A stretch of DNA of 64,000 nucleotides from Luscinia megarhynchos (taxonomy: Eukaryota > Chordata > Aves > Passeriformes > Turdidae): the NCBI GenBank assembly GCA_034336665.1, contig JAPFBE010000002.1, forward strand, positions 13,122,906-13,186,905, given 5' to 3'. This document shows positions 1 through 13,183 of this stretch, piece after piece (the stretch's first letter is position 1; every line of letters begins with the position of its first letter). Both the position numbers and the translations under genes were made by a program. Below the pieces are notes generated by a model, which was given only the letters and a program-made list of their open reading frames with translations, was not told the origin of the DNA and did not search any database.

Positions 1-522
1 GTGGCTCACAAATGGTGGAAAATGGCTACTGATATTCATAGGGTTCCTCAGAGGAAGAGCCACATTTCTTCTGCTGAGTCTCTGTATGTTTCTGCACTCC
101 TGACATTCATCCTGTCCAGTTAGGACACCATTGGATAGCTGTCTGGGCCCTTCACCTGTGGAGTAGAACCAGCTGGAGGTTCCCCTAGCAACAGAATTCC
201 ATCCAGGGTGTTCACAATGGAAGCACAGAAACATCAGCACCTGCAGGTTCCCTGTGGTGTTACATTCCCATCCAGGCCAGTCAGCAACTGGAATCTACTG
301 TCTGGAAATTCCTGCCTTGGTGGCCAAGGTAGGATTGATGGCAGTGTGAAAGTTCTGGCCAAGGTAATGTGACCAAACAGTGCCACAGGAAGGGTGACAC
401 AATTCTGTTGAATATATTCTGGGTTAGAAACTCAGTCCTACAAGATCAGTTTCCAATTCCTCTGGTCTGTCACGGCATACCACACCCTCAAATGCTGTGT
501 GGCTGCACAATTGTAATTGTAG
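1..522. other. unassigned sequence left of the first CR1
   Basis: No gene or known repeat is recognised. The stretch is moderately GC-balanced, and the short phrase tggccaagg occurs twice (near 331 and 357). A small 91-codon frame beginning at 369 runs into the CR1 element and has no recognisable protein features. Confidence 0.5.
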
Positions 523-1276
523 GAGGTTCAACAAGACTCAGGGCCAGGTGCAGCACTTGGGTCACAACAACCCCAGGCAGTGCTACAGGCTGGGGGAAGA
601 GGTGCTGGAAAGCTGCCCAGTGGAAAAGGACCTGGGGGTGCTGACTGACAGTGGCTGAACGTGAGCCAGGGTGTGCCCAGGTGGCCAAAAGCCAAAGGCA
701 TCCTGGCCTGGATCATTAATGGTGTGGCCAGCAGGCAGTGATTGTCCCCCTGTACTCAGCACTGGTGAGGACACATCTCAAACCCTGAGTTCAGTTTTGG
801 GCCCCTCACTACAAGAAGAACATTGAGGGGCTGGAGCGTGTCCCGTTCTGGGCAACGGAGCTGGAGAAAGGTCTGGGACACAAGTCCTGTGAGGAATGTC
901 AGAGGGAGCTGGGGGTGTTTAGCCTGGAGAAAAGGAGGCTCAGGGAGACCTTATTGCTCTCTACAGTGCCTGGAAGGAGGGTGTAGCCAGTTGGGGTCGA
1001 GTCTAATCTCCCAAGCAGCAAGAGACAGGATGAGAAGGGGCCTCAAGTTGCATCAGTGCAGATTTAGACTGGCTAATAGCAAAAATTTCTTTGCAGAAAG
1101 GGAGTCAGGTACTGTAACAAACTGTCCTTGGAATGGACATCACCATACCTAGAAACATTAAAAAAAAAAAAAGTGGATGTGGCACTCTAGGAACATGGTG
1201 AATACGGCAGTCTTGTGTTACAGCTGAACTCAATCATCTTATAGGTCTTTTCCAACCCAAACAATCTGTGATTCTA
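523..1276 (+). mobile_element. CR1 LINE, 3' part, sense orientation
   Basis: The sequence follows the CR1 consensus as I know it from bird genomes. It starts in the ORF2 segment just after the reverse transcriptase core (a degraded 'FNK..C.VLHLG' region near 525-570), runs through the C-terminal ORF2 region, passes the hallmark stretch around 920-960 (gtttagcctggagaaaagg), and ends with the typical CR1 3' terminus (ggtcttttccaaccc then tgtgattcta, 1244-1276). The 5' end is truncated, as is normal for CR1. The frame is broken by stops and indels, and a 12-A run lies inside at about 1160-1172. It is an inactive fossil copy. The divergence from consensus suggests an old insertion. Confidence 0.95.
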
Positions 1277-4200
1277 AGTCAATAAACCCCATCACTGTTG
1301 TACAGAAAGCAGGGACAGACAAAACTAAGGCAAGCTGAATCCCCCTGACACCTGCTGGTCTACCCAACAGTACCTGTGGGCACAAACTCTGGACACTGAT
1401 CTGCATGATAGATTGGCAAAATTTCTCTTAGGATTTCTCTAAGGGAAAATCCTGAGAGTAAAACTATTGAGAGGTTGGTGAAGCCAGCAGACAGGGAGGA
1501 ACTCTGTATAACACTGAGGTAGGGACTGACTTGGTTATCCTTAAAGGGCATCCTGCTGGACCATGAGGAAGTGCAGCCTCAGCACAAAGCCCAGCTAATA
1601 ACAAGGGTCCTGTCTTAACAGAGCCAGACCTACTCTTGTGGCTGAGGTAATTGGCTCCTCACTGAAATGCTGAGGCTATTAACAGTTTTCCAGTTTGAGA
1701 GAGGAGGAAGAGTAGATTTTTTTTTTTCACAGTACAGCTTATTTTGTTTAGTAGGGGTTTTGTTTGTTTTCTGTTCTCCCTTCAGGGAATAACAGAGACT
1801 TTTCTCTCAACCCTCAGGGATCTAATAACATATATACAGACTTTGTTTTTGTTTGGCCAGCCCATGCTGAGCTATTTTTTCCTAGGGATCACCCATTTCC
1901 AGTGCAGATTTAAAATACTGAAGTTAAAAATGTGTAGCTGATTATCTTAATATATGACAAATAGGGTGCATGCTTTCTCTCTCTTCTCCTTCCTCTCCTC
2001 TCACCTTCTCCACTTCTCTTTTTCTCTAGAGGACACTTCAGAAGGGTGGTTATGGCAGATATTTTGAGATTAATAAGATTTGAGAAAGTAGGTCTACCCA
2101 TAGTGCCTAATTTCAAATAGATATGTCATTAAATATGACCTTGCACACAGGTCACTTGTAAAGTCAGAACCTTCATGCAGAGAACTTGCTCCAGATTTTC
2201 ATGAAGACTTTAGTGGTCTCAAGTTAAGTTTTATTTTTCTAGCTATTAAAGTAAAAACTGCATTGAACATTTCAGAGAACTTTGTTAGCTTCCTTTCATA
2301 TGTGATAGCTGTGATTCCAGGTTGAGTGACAGATAAATGTAGATGATGCAGAGGGTCATCTGATCAGAACTATAAGCTCTCAGAAGAAGACAAGACTAAG
2401 CATGATGTGTTACAAGAGACATCTCAACCTTTAATCTAGCTTTTATATAGGTTTCTCCAAGACAGTTTGTTCTTAAGACTGGAGCAAGAACAGAGAATTA
2501 TTCTTTTTCATCGGAGTTGTAATTAATTTTGATGGATTAAAGACTTTCCATTGGCCAGACTGCCCTCTACAAATACCTTGTTTGATAAGGAAAAGAACCT
2601 TCCTTGCTGATGTGACTTTGTATTTTCTAAAAACTTGACAGAATTTTTATTTCAATAGATGGCAGAGTTCTGGTTGAGGTAATTAAGATAAGGCAAGCTT
2701 AGAAATCTACTTTTGTCCAAAAACTCTTGCTCTTCCAGTCCAGCCTTCTTAGGAGTCAATTAATTGCAGTCTGAAACTGCAAAGAAGAAAAACATTGGCA
2801 TTTGTATTTGTCTGCATATACTTAAATTTACTCCTGAAGGACACCACTTTATGCTATTTTTCTCTTAATTTCCCTCAAAACTTTTTACTTGTTTGGTTAT
2901 GCAGCATTGTCTCTGTTCCAAAAGACAGATTTCACAGTGGTCATCCATTTATTTTTAGATAAGTAAACCTGTTCTAATGAATGTTTTGAATATGAATTCC
3001 TACTCAGATAATTATGATTTATTAGATATTAATCTATAGTTATGCATTAGCAGTCTTTAATGACTCATTTTCTTTCTAAAGCTTATGGGGGAAAATAGCT
3101 GCACTTAAATACTTACAGAAAGTAACTCAGAAATTAGACTTGCCCATAAAGTTATATTAATTGTCCATGAGTTCTTGACACAAATTTAATGTAAAACTGA
3201 GAACCTCTAAGTTGGGGTCAATTAGGGGTGATTTTGAAAACAGCTTATTTTGTTGTTTTGGCCAACTACAGCTCGCTTAGTTGTGCCCTGTGGTCATTAT
3301 TCAATTCAGCACCCTAAAGTCTGTCCTGATAGCAAAGCATTCATTGTCTTCAACAGTGGAAGGACTGGTGAAAATACCAGGAGTAAAGCACACAGTTAGT
3401 ACTTTACATTTTTTTGGGCTGCAGAATCTAAACATAAGCAGAGTGTATTTCTGTGAGTTATATATTTGTGTGCTTACACTGTACATGTGTATATATAATA
3501 CAGTAAATGTGCAGTCACATCCTGAAAGTATTTATCCTGTACCTTTGTTCCTTTTAAGAGGCAGCTACCTTTAGTCCATTGGTTCAACAAGACAAAGTCA
3601 CTTGACAGCAATTCTTAATAACTTTGAGCAGAATTTGGATGTCTGTCATTTGATTAAGTATAAAGAATGAAATCTTTAAGTTTCGATTGGTTGATTGGTT
3701 GGTTGGGATTTTTTTTTGAGTAGGGTTTGGAGTGGAGGAGTGGGGGTTATGTGAAGAGGCATGTCCACCAGAAATTTTTTCTCTGCCCCTAGATATCCCA
3801 GATTTTTACTGGAGGGACCACTCATAAAGCATTCATTTGGATATCATGAAGTAAAGCTTGTCCCCCTCTCCTACCTCCAGTTTTCACACACCCACACCAT
3901 ATTTCTATCTCTTCCTCTTTTTCTGTCTTCCTTTCTCACATCTTCTTTTTGTATGAGTTTGATCTCTAAATGATCCTGGCCTAAGGTCTGTGATGGACAG
4001 CACAGCAATTTGCAGATTTAATGTAATTTTCTTTGATCTCTAAGGAGACAAAAGGATGACTATAAAATCCTATAAATATCAGAAGCAGATATTGTAAATC
4101 AGCCCCAGTCCTGTTGCTGAACTGAAAATCACTGTAACATAAACATGAAATTAGGTGAGACATAATACTTAATGCCAGGTTTTGTGGTTTTTTTGCATAT

Positions 4201-5767
4201 GCTGAGTTTAAATTTCTTTTACTTCGAGAACTGAGAACACAAGTTGGTAGTAGACCCTACATTTAGCTTCAGAAGTGGTGAGATATGGGAAGCACACCTG
4301 ACTTGAAGAAGAGAAACTCTGGAAGTTTTAGAACTGTTTTGCCATTGAATGATTATGTTACAATAGCAGTGCATGACAGCACTGTGTTCTCCAGGCATGT
4401 GCTTTTTAATTGTTTGAATAAAAGACCCATTTTGCACTTATTAACCTCCCTCCCCGACCACTCTAGACCACAATGTTACAGATTGAAGTTCACACATATA
4501 TGTAAGGAAGTTTGAGTTCTAATTGTACATATGTGCTCCCATGTGAAAAGGTGTTATCAGGAATACAGGCATGATTTAGTGTCACTGTATGTGAATAGGC
4601 AAACTCTGAGTACTGTATGGATGACCTTTATGCAAGATGAGAATTCATTAGACCTAGCAGCCATGTTTTTCAGAAAAAGCATCACAGTGTTGCTGTTAAG
4701 ATTATTAGCTTCTTTAGAGATTTGTCAGTGTGGATAAACCAAAAAAACCTCATGTCATTTGGCATACTAGCAAATACCCAGACTCTACTTAGGAGAAACT
4801 AAAGGAGATAACCCCAAATCTTATGATACCCTTGCATGCCTCTGCATTATGTTCTGTTAGGATAGAGTCGTTTTTCTTTAAATCTTTGCATGTAAGACTG
4901 TAAATTCAGAACAAGGATTTGTATACTAAACACCAGATTTAAATACTTAAAGCTGCACAAAATAATTTCAGTAATGCATGGATCAACTACTGACAGGTTG
5001 CAGAACTCTTGCTTGCTCTACCTGGTGCAGGTCTTAATTGTCCCAGCGTGCTAATCACTAATAGCAATATGGGAAATGCCTGGCAGCCTGGAATCAGCAG
5101 TGATTTTTCATTGAGAGAATCATCTTGGCATTTTGTGGTGGTTATAAATCTACTGCGTGTATATGTATGTATGATGCTATAGCTTCTGCTTTTTATATGG
5201 ATCAAATATGTTTTATACAGATGTATTACTGATTTTAGACTCCAGGTTGTTTTCTGTCACTCAGTCCAGGGAATTATGGCTTGTATATATGCAGCTGTGG
5301 AAGGGAAGCAGTGCTCAACAGTTCTGAGGATAGAGTCTAAAATGAGTCACACTGGAATTTGACTATTTCTTATAGCAACTTGTCAAAACAGTGGATTGTA
5401 ATACAAAGGTTGCAGGAATACTTTCTGCACATGTAGAATGTGCTTTTCCTTTTGTTAATTTTCAAAGAAGTGGAATTAAAAAATATGGACACAGTCATCT
5501 TAATTTTTTCTTTTGATCAGAAAATGTAATATTTTGTTCAAACATTTTAATAGAACAATTATTCTTTTAGTTTTTAAATAAAGTTTTCAAGTGAATAACT
5601 GCTTGTGACAGGTGCATTTTGAACAGTCAAAGAGAATTAAGTCCTTTTCTACTACATCATATAACAGTGTCAGTCAAAGATTTCTTTATGTGTCATCTTT
5701 AGGCATCACAGCTTTCTTTTGGAGTGACCAGTCCTAAAGTTAAGGAAAGTAATTATGCCAAAATATC
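1277..5767. other. AT-rich non-coding sequence, no gene recognised
   Basis: Reading both strands gives only short, unremarkable open frames (under 100 codons) with no recognisable domain. Notable local structure is limited to a pyrimidine tract (1973-2028) and a short TTGG-type tract (about 3683-3707). It is consistent with a bird intron or intergenic DNA. Confidence 0.6.
1973..2028 (+). repeat. polypyrimidine tract (TC-rich)
   Basis: About 55 bases of almost pure C/T on the + strand, ending in 'tctctag'. It looks like an unusually long splice-acceptor tract, but the sequence after the AG has no convincing open exon. I treat it as low-complexity DNA. Confidence 0.6.
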
Positions 5768-5774
5768 CTTTTTT

Positions 5775-5805
<31 letters not shown>

Positions 5806-5836
5806 CTTTTCTTTTCTTTTTTCTTTTTCTTTTCCC
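5768..5836 (+). repeat. TTTTC-type microsatellite / poly-T
   Basis: A continuous run of T with C interruptions approximating (TTTTC)n and long homopolymer T, about 69 bases. Pure homopyrimidine on this strand, so a polypurine strand on the other. Length polymorphism is likely. Confidence 0.95.
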
Positions 5837-7849
5837 CTGAGGTTGGTTATTGTCTGCTAGGATAATTGATGCTTCTTCACCTTGAACTACCCTGAAATTG
5901 CTGGCTCACTTCTTGTCCTTGAAGAGCATAAACATGAGAACTTTTGACCTGGATTAGATTTGGAAGTAATGATCTTGAAGTACAGGACCAATATTGGGGT
6001 GCCATTCTGCTGTTATTTTTGCTGCAATTTGCATCTAAAATACTAAATAAACAGTGTTCTCCAGTTCTTTTCTTCCCATGCCTCTCATTAACAGTGTACA
6101 AAGGTTTAGTGCAATCTCCTTTAATAACAGGAATAGAAAAAGGAAGAAATAGCTACACGCTTATTAGAAACAAAATCAATTATTACTTTTAAAAACTACC
6201 TGCTTTCAATTAAGCAGGAAATTATCTAACTGGTTACTTAATTTGCTCTGGCTGGCAGTCTCTCAACTGCTTTATGCTGAGTGGAGCATGAAATTAAATA
6301 TGTAACAACTATCCTAATGGTTATGTTTTTAGAAAACCAGCATTTAGAAATGTTTTTTTGCATAGTTTCAAGAGAAATAATGACACAAAAATAAATTACT
6401 ACTGCTTCAATGCATTTGATATTTAAAAGAAAGGTATTATTTAATTGTTGATTCTCTTACTCTAATTAATAACAAAACAATCTTTGTTTTGAGCAATGCA
6501 GATGTATACTTGGGAATTGGGTTATTTGTTTAGGTGGTTGTTGTCCCTTTCTGCTTTCAGATTGTGTGTCATGGGTGAAATCATTGCTGTTTGTCTCTTG
6601 CTGCTTCAAGTGTTAAGATCTCCCCCTCCATAAGGAACAATTCTGTGTACAATGTGCCTTTTGGTAAAATTTATGTTGGAATCTTCATGAGATTTTCTGT
6701 TTGGTGGTACTTGCTGGATCATTCTCATGATACAGCTTCTGTGTTCCAATTGAAACCCATGCTTTTTTACTGCTTAAGAGTGATTTTCCATTTCAGAGGA
6801 AATCCCTTGGCATTCAATACTGGCTCACATAAGTGCCTTTAGAAAAAAACCGACAGGGAACCTGATGCAGAATGCTTCTGATTGTGTGTTAGGAGAGAGG
6901 TGAAGCCCATGGTCCAAGATTAGGTGTGTCAAAGTGCTTGAATCATCCAGTCCTTTGTGTGTGTTAGCATCAGCCCACCATCCCTCTCCTGGCCCCAAAA
7001 TTTCACAAGCATTTACAATGGCAGAATGATCCACAAATTTGCACCATGTAAACTTGGCTATGCTTCCATCCAGGAAATTATATTTAGATTTGAATTTAAT
7101 GCCTTTGATTTGATCAACTTTGTGACACAAATCCACGGACTTCATTATATTTATCACTGTATAAACTTCACTGTATTTATCACTTTCAGTTTTATTTAGA
7201 TTTGACAACAGAGAAAAAATTTATACCATAATCCTAAATTAGAAAGAGTGGTTTTTTAACTATATCAAACAGCTACATGGATCAGGGAAATTTTCCTTTT
7301 TAACAACAGTTAATTAAAAAAAATCTAGTGCCATCACTATGATTTGGGAGGCAGTAACTCACCACATTCCCCAATAACCAGATATACACTATTTTGTTCT
7401 TCAGTTGGGTTTTAATGCTGTCTGGCTTACAAAGAAAATGTGGCATTTTGTAGATGTGTCTAATGGACACATTTCTGTTCTCTGGAAAATTGTGAATTTG
7501 AGCCTCCAAAGCAGTGAAATTGTTTGTCTTTCCTTTGAATCTTGACTCAGACATTCATTGTAACTTTTGAAAAAGCTTTGAAATTTGGTAGAAAGTGGTG
7601 GTTCTTCCATAAAGTAATCCCACTCTCAGATTGCAGGAGTGATGGTTGTGATAGCAACTGCCTGCATCTTACGAAAATTACTTGGTATTGTTAGCTGGCC
7701 ATTAGTCTGCCAGGCCATTATGTTCTGTTTCTTGAATGTGGGACACTTTTACAATTGTCCCAAATAACAAAAATTGATAAAAATGAGCCCTGATTAAGTT
7801 GAATTGGAATAATAAAAAAAGAATGTCTGTTTTTTCATTTGTGTTTAGG
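5837..7849. other. non-coding sequence with an antisense 127-codon open frame
   Basis: No gene recognised. The minus strand is open for 127 codons at 6825-7208, and the + strand is also open over 6957-7199. The predicted peptides show no domain, signal peptide or membrane segment that I recognise. The double openness suggests a low-stop composition rather than coding. Confidence 0.5.
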
Positions 7850-8290
7850 CCCCTTTACACCTCTGTCATGCGATTGAGAGGCTGTGTCCAATTCCTCAAC
7901 AATCTAAAGTGACTTCGGTGTTCTGGCAACAACTTGATGAAAAAAGTGCCAAAAATGCCCAACCTGAGAAAATGACCTAGGACATTTGGAGTACTTAGAT
8001 CAGCATCCCTATATGCCACCCCAATTTTCTCAGATTCTCCAGGCACAGTCTTGGGGAAAAGTCACCTTTCCGTATTCACGTCTTTGGCATCAATTTTCTT
8101 TCACCGTAGCCTGTGCTGAGAATCACTGAGCTGAAAACCAGGCTGCTCCCCCTCAGTGATGCCTTCCCTGGAAGTTGATGGTGTCCTGTCAGCAGCTCAG
8201 CCAGACAGAACCACCGGCGCCATCTTCATTAGGGGAAAAGCTAATATAAACAAATAAAGGCGTTAGTGGAGATAGCAGAGTGAGGGGATT
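7850..8290 (-). promoter_or_regulatory. candidate conserved block with YY1-type motif (GAAGATGGCGCC)
   Basis: This 440-bp block differs from its neighbours: it holds eight CpGs, more than the surrounding sequence. On the minus strand it contains GAAGATGGCGCC (8217-8228), which matches the YY1 motif typical of TATA-less promoters and first exons. Downstream on the minus strand a 63-codon frame (7855-8046) ends at a stop; it resembles no family I know. Possible readings are a promoter/first exon of an unannotated minus-strand transcript, a decayed processed copy of an mRNA, or a conserved non-coding element. No poly-A tail and no flanking direct repeat were seen to prove a retrocopy. Confidence 0.3.
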
Positions 8291-8917
8291 ACTGAAAAAT
8301 GCCTTGCAGAGTCAGTTGCTATGCCTTTAGTTTTAAAAATATATAAATGTTATATGAATCTCAAATCCACTTTTATTTACATAAAATATTTATACACCAA
8401 GCAAGACAATTTCACAACTTTAAAATGTATTTTCCTGTTAGATTAATCTTTTCATATGCTAACAACATTACAAGTAAACATTTTCATACTCTCCTCTACA
8501 TGAATGTGGCTAAAAGCTTCCTTGTTATTTTATAGTTACAGCATTTCAAATGTATCTTTTTTTGACGTGGTTAGGCAGCCTGCCAGTTTTACCACTAAAT
8601 TATAGCAGAGAAAACACTCAGTAGAATTTGATTAGATTTCTTCCTTCTCCCCATGAGTAAGACGAAGCAAATTTATGTTCAAAATGCAAGCTGGGTTCTG
8701 AAGGATTGAATATAGATCTGTATTTGTAGTGTTAAAAATGCAGGCAAGTTTTGTAGTGGAAAATAGATATTGTTTACAGTGCTGCTTTATATTGCTGTTA
8801 CATTTTGTTCTGTCACTATCTGTAGAATGATAGAAAATACTAGGCAATATCAAATTTAGGATTTGTATTTCAGAGAATTAGAGAGGAATCTGTCCTTGCC
8901 TTTGCTCCTGGTAGACA
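8291..8917. other. AT-rich non-coding sequence
   Basis: Nothing recognised on either strand. The sequence is very AT-rich with only short chance frames. Confidence 0.6.
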
Positions 8918-8933
8918 ATTCTATTAATAGAAT
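8918..8933. repeat. 16-bp perfect palindrome at the CR1 3' terminus
   Basis: ATTCTATTAATAGAAT is its own reverse complement. CR1 elements normally end in short direct repeats of an ATTCTRTG-like 8-mer. Here the terminal unit and its flank form a head-to-head pair instead. Confidence 0.85.
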
Positions 8934-9790
8934 CACAGAATGTCTCAGGTTGCAAGGGACCTTAAAGACGATCTTGGTCCAATCCCCCTGTCATGGGTAG
9001 GGACACCTTGCACTGGACAACAACACAGGTTGCTCAGAGCCCCATCCAACCTGGCCTTGAACACTTCCAGGGATGGGACATCCATGACTTCCCTAGGCAA
9101 CATATTCCAGTGCCTCATTCCCCTATAGTAAAGAATTTTTTCCTAACACCTAATCTAAACCTACACTCTTCCAGTTTGAGTCAATTCCCCATTGTTCTGT
9201 CACTACATGGCTCTTGTAAAAAGTCCCTCTCCATCTTTCCTGTAGGCTCCCTTCAGGTACTGGAAGGGCAGAATTAGGTCACACCAGGGCTTTCTCTTCT
9301 CCAGGCTGAACAAATGCAATCTTCTCAGCTTTTCCTCATAGGAGAGGAGCTCCATACCTGTGATCACCTTGGTGGCTTCTTTGGACTTGCTCCAAAGGGT
9401 CCATGTCCTACCTGTGCTGGAGACCCCAGAGCTGGATGCAATGTTCCAGGTGTGTCTCAGCAGAGGAGAAGGTCACAATCCCCTCCCTCTCCCTGCTGGC
9501 CATGCTGCTTTGGCTGCAGCCCAGGACACAGCTGGCCACCTGGGCTGTGAGTGCACACTGCTGGGTCATGTCCAGCCTCTCACCCACCAGCACTCCCAAG
9601 TCCTTCTTGGCAGAGCTGGTCTCAATCCATTCATATCCCAGGCTGTACTGAGAAGGGGGAATTGCCCCAACTCATATCTGGCACCTTCCACTCGATCCTG
9701 TTAAATTTCTTGATATTCCTGTGGGCCCACTTCTTGAGCTTCTCTGGCACCCTCTGGATGACAGCCCATCCTTCAGGTGTGATGTACCTA
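8918..9790 (-). mobile_element. CR1 LINE, 3' part, antisense orientation
   Basis: In + coordinates the element begins with its own 3' terminus (aatcacagaatg at 8931-8942) and continues as the reverse complement of the CR1 3' region. Diagnostic stretches are the 'ccatccaacctggccttgaa' block (9044-9063), 'agggatgggacatcc' (about 9069-9083), 'tctccaggctgaacaa' (about 9299-9314), and the ORF2 C-terminal segment up to about 9790. The strand would encode the end of ORF2, but indels and stops break it. At about 870 bp it is the longest CR1 piece in the window and fairly well preserved. The far boundary is approximate because similarity fades after 9780. Confidence 0.95.
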
Positions 9791-12700
9791 TGAAACTGGA
9801 TTCATCTCAACCAGTTGCAAGCATTTACCCAAGGGATCCAATTCAGGTGCACGTTATCTGTAGCCTGTACTTCTGAGGAGAAAGGCTGCATTTAGCTGCC
9901 CTGTGAGTATGTTGTGGGGCACATGTCCAAGCCATAAGATTGATCTGTCTAAATCAGATCTCTAGCTGGGGCATGTTGTGGTGCCTCCTCACCAAGAAGG
10001 TTGGGTTTCCTTCTTGCAGAAGTCAGGGCAGAATGGGAGAAGAGTACATATGTGCCTGATTCTGACCTGATACAGAGTTGGAACACGGGATAAGGCAGCA
10101 TCTGAAAGTGGCAGTCAGGAATCATTCCTGGGTACGCAGACCATTCATTGTCCAAAGATCTTCAGTGGGCTGAACTGCCTCAGTATCTGTCTTCTCCCAT
10201 GAACTACAGGCAGCCTTATTTTCTAGACATCATTTTCTGTCTTAGCATTCAAGCTGCTGACTTGAATTCCTAGGTTGGCTGGTTTGTGAATTATGAATGC
10301 CAGTGACCAAAACCCACCCCTTCAACAGATGTTTCTGGAGGACCATATCCAGTGTTTCCTTATTATACATTTGATAGAAAACTAAGTGGACACTTAGCTC
10401 ATGAGTGTGAATTATCATTATAATGACATGAAAACAAACTTCTTTATATTATAGTTGTTACTCAGTAGTACTGTTTTCATAATGTACTTATATCCTTTAA
10501 GGACAGGAGAGACCATTGTGAACCACTGTTCCATAACATATACCAAGAAATTTTAGTCATTAGTCTCTGCAGAAGCCCATTCTGGTGATTAGTTGAGTTT
10601 AAGTATGTACTTTACAAAAAATTGTGCAAAAGCTTAAGATGGATATAAGTGCTTATTTAATCCCCATTCTAAGAGGCAAGCACAATAGCTGTATAGGAGT
10701 CCCTTATATTCTGTAAATCCTTTATAGGAACAGAAGCGTTCAGAATCTGACATTATAAGTCCAGCACATTTCACAAATGATCTTTAAAAATGTATTTTTT
10801 GCTGCTTACAATGTGTGTTTTCAGTATTAAAGTGAAGTGACATATGTATTCATAGTTTCCTCACCTACTTCCAGGCAAAGGAATTAAATCAGTAACTTTA
10901 ATGAATATAATTTGTTATCTACTGTATATAGATATGACATTAAACAAATCTTTAAATTTTTCTTTGTGTGAGAATGTACCTAATAATTAACGAAGTTTAA
11001 TAAATGTGACTGTGATATATCTGATTCATTTAATTAGGGAAAAACATTCTGTAAAACATGGGCAATTGATGTAAAGATGTTTCATTAGAATTAGCTTGAC
11101 TCTTAGGTTAAAAGAAACTAATGTAGGAGGAAAAGAGCTTCTATTGTATTTTTTTTATATAAACCCCATGAAAATCTTTGGATTTTCAATTTAAAAATAT
11201 GTAAAGATTTATTTTAGAAAATATTCAGCATTACATTAGTTGGCTGTGCAAATGGTAAAAACAGTGAGTCAGTAAGCTACGCTAGCTTAATTATCCTTAG
11301 CAGAGAGGTAGTGTATATAGCACAGCATGGATTACTTATTCATACACTGTAAACAGCTTTCATGACAATGGACTGATTCAAAGCCTGTTGGCATCCACCA
11401 GTGCACTCCTACTTTTATCACAAACTCCCATTCCAACTTGGGGCCTGATCCAAAGCCTACTGAAGCTGATGAAAAGGTTGTTACAGCTGAGGTGGTATAA
11501 GGACCTAAACAAGCTGTTCTGGAATTTGATATACTACCTCTCTGAACGATCTTTCTCTTGATTCTTCTGCTATTTTTGACTGCTATTTTCATATCTTGGG
11601 AGAACCTTTATTCAACAAATGTTGATTTTTAGGTCTAACTCTCTAAATGGATGTTTTCGACTGAATGTTCAAAATGTGTCCTGCCCGTAACTATGAAAAA
11701 TATGACATTGTCAGAAGGACCACAAAAAGTGTTGTGTATGTTTGTAGATAATTACATTTAAGTAGTGTAGCAGAACATTAATTTATAATTTGTATACAAA
11801 TAAAAGATGTAATTGATTTAATTTATATCACCATGGATCATTGGTAAATGTGACCTAGAAAGATCTACATTTTGATCCGAAGATTAATGTGATCTTATTC
11901 CCTTTAAAGAGCATTATATTAATCAACAGCTTGTAGCCTTTGGGGCTTGAGGTACTGTCTGTTTCCTGAAGGTTTTAAAGCATTTATTGACAATGATCTT
12001 CTCAATGTTCATAGGATGAAAGTCACAATTTCTTTTGCCTGTAAGAGTTTTCTCAAACACAAGGACATAATTTATTAGTCCGTTTAAAAAATGACAGTGC
12101 CCCACGAGCCTCAGTGCAAATAAACTGGAAAGGGAAAGAATGAAAGGGAAAAGTAAACTTTTCTTTGCTGTCTCTGTGAGGTTGATACAGAATGACACTG
12201 CAGAGCATGTAGGATCTCTCAGTTAAGATAGATGATCTTCAGATCACACAGTAGTGTTTTTGTGTGCTGTCTTTCAGAGTGGGGGGACTCATCAGGTCTG
12301 GATTGAAGGATATTACCTATACATGTGCTGATTCATAGCCACGTTCTCAGAAATTTCAAATCTGGGGTGCAAATAGTAAAGAAAGACTAAGCAGTTTATG
12401 TCCATAGGATGTCACATCATTCCAACTCCCTTCTTCAGCCAAATCCATTTCCACTAAAGTCTTTCTCTACAATAGAATCAAAACATAAAGGCTGTCTTGC
12501 TTCTATATTAGCTCCAAGCACAAACTCTCTGATCATCCTCTGCTAACATATGGGTTTGAGATTGGGCCAAACCACGGTTTCAGTGGATGGGGAAAAGCAG
12601 GGTAGGGATGGACTGGATCTCCTTTGAGCTGTGAATTTTCCAAAGTAAAGCACAGTGTTCCAGCCCTGTGATTCTCTTCTGCCACAGGCCTCTTGGGTGC

Positions 12701-13183
12701 AATGTCTTGATCTGACCATGGGGCTTTTACTTCTCAGGCTGCAATTTAATAACATCTGCTTGATACTTTCTTGCTTTAAAATCAGCAGTAATAATAGCAC
12801 TAGCCCCATCGTGCTCTAGAGCTGCAGAGAGCCCTCAGTAGTCTAATAGCAGTGGGAGTGCAAACATATTTGTGTAATTTCACAAAGTATACCAGCTATA
12901 AATATTATGTTTATTCTAAAGAAGTAATGTGAAATGCAGTCAGCAGATAAAATGTTTATTTTCTCACTGTCACATGCGTTTCCTCATCCTTTTGTGACCT
13001 CAGTGTGGTAATATCTAGATAGCTTGCTCTAAAGCACAGGACATGCTGTGTGAAGAGGCAGAAACAGGAGAGCTCACACCACACCAGGATCTTGGCTAGT
13101 TGATCATCTCTTGCTACTTATGATTAAGCAATAAGGAGAGAGGTGCAGGGTATTTCCTGGGGATTAATAAGTGATAGGGAGGA
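9791..13183. other. AT-rich non-coding sequence
   Basis: No gene, repeat family or RNA recognised. Many short tracts of A/T occur and all open frames are under 100 codons without recognisable features. Confidence 0.6.

Noticed and set aside
1973..2034. Long polypyrimidine tract ending in an AG as a splice acceptor
   Set aside because: No open exon with a donor follows; the tract is simple low-complexity DNA.
9314..9793. Cluster of + strand frames of 78-114 codons, rich in P, C and L
   Set aside because: They are antisense readings of the CR1 at 8918-9790.
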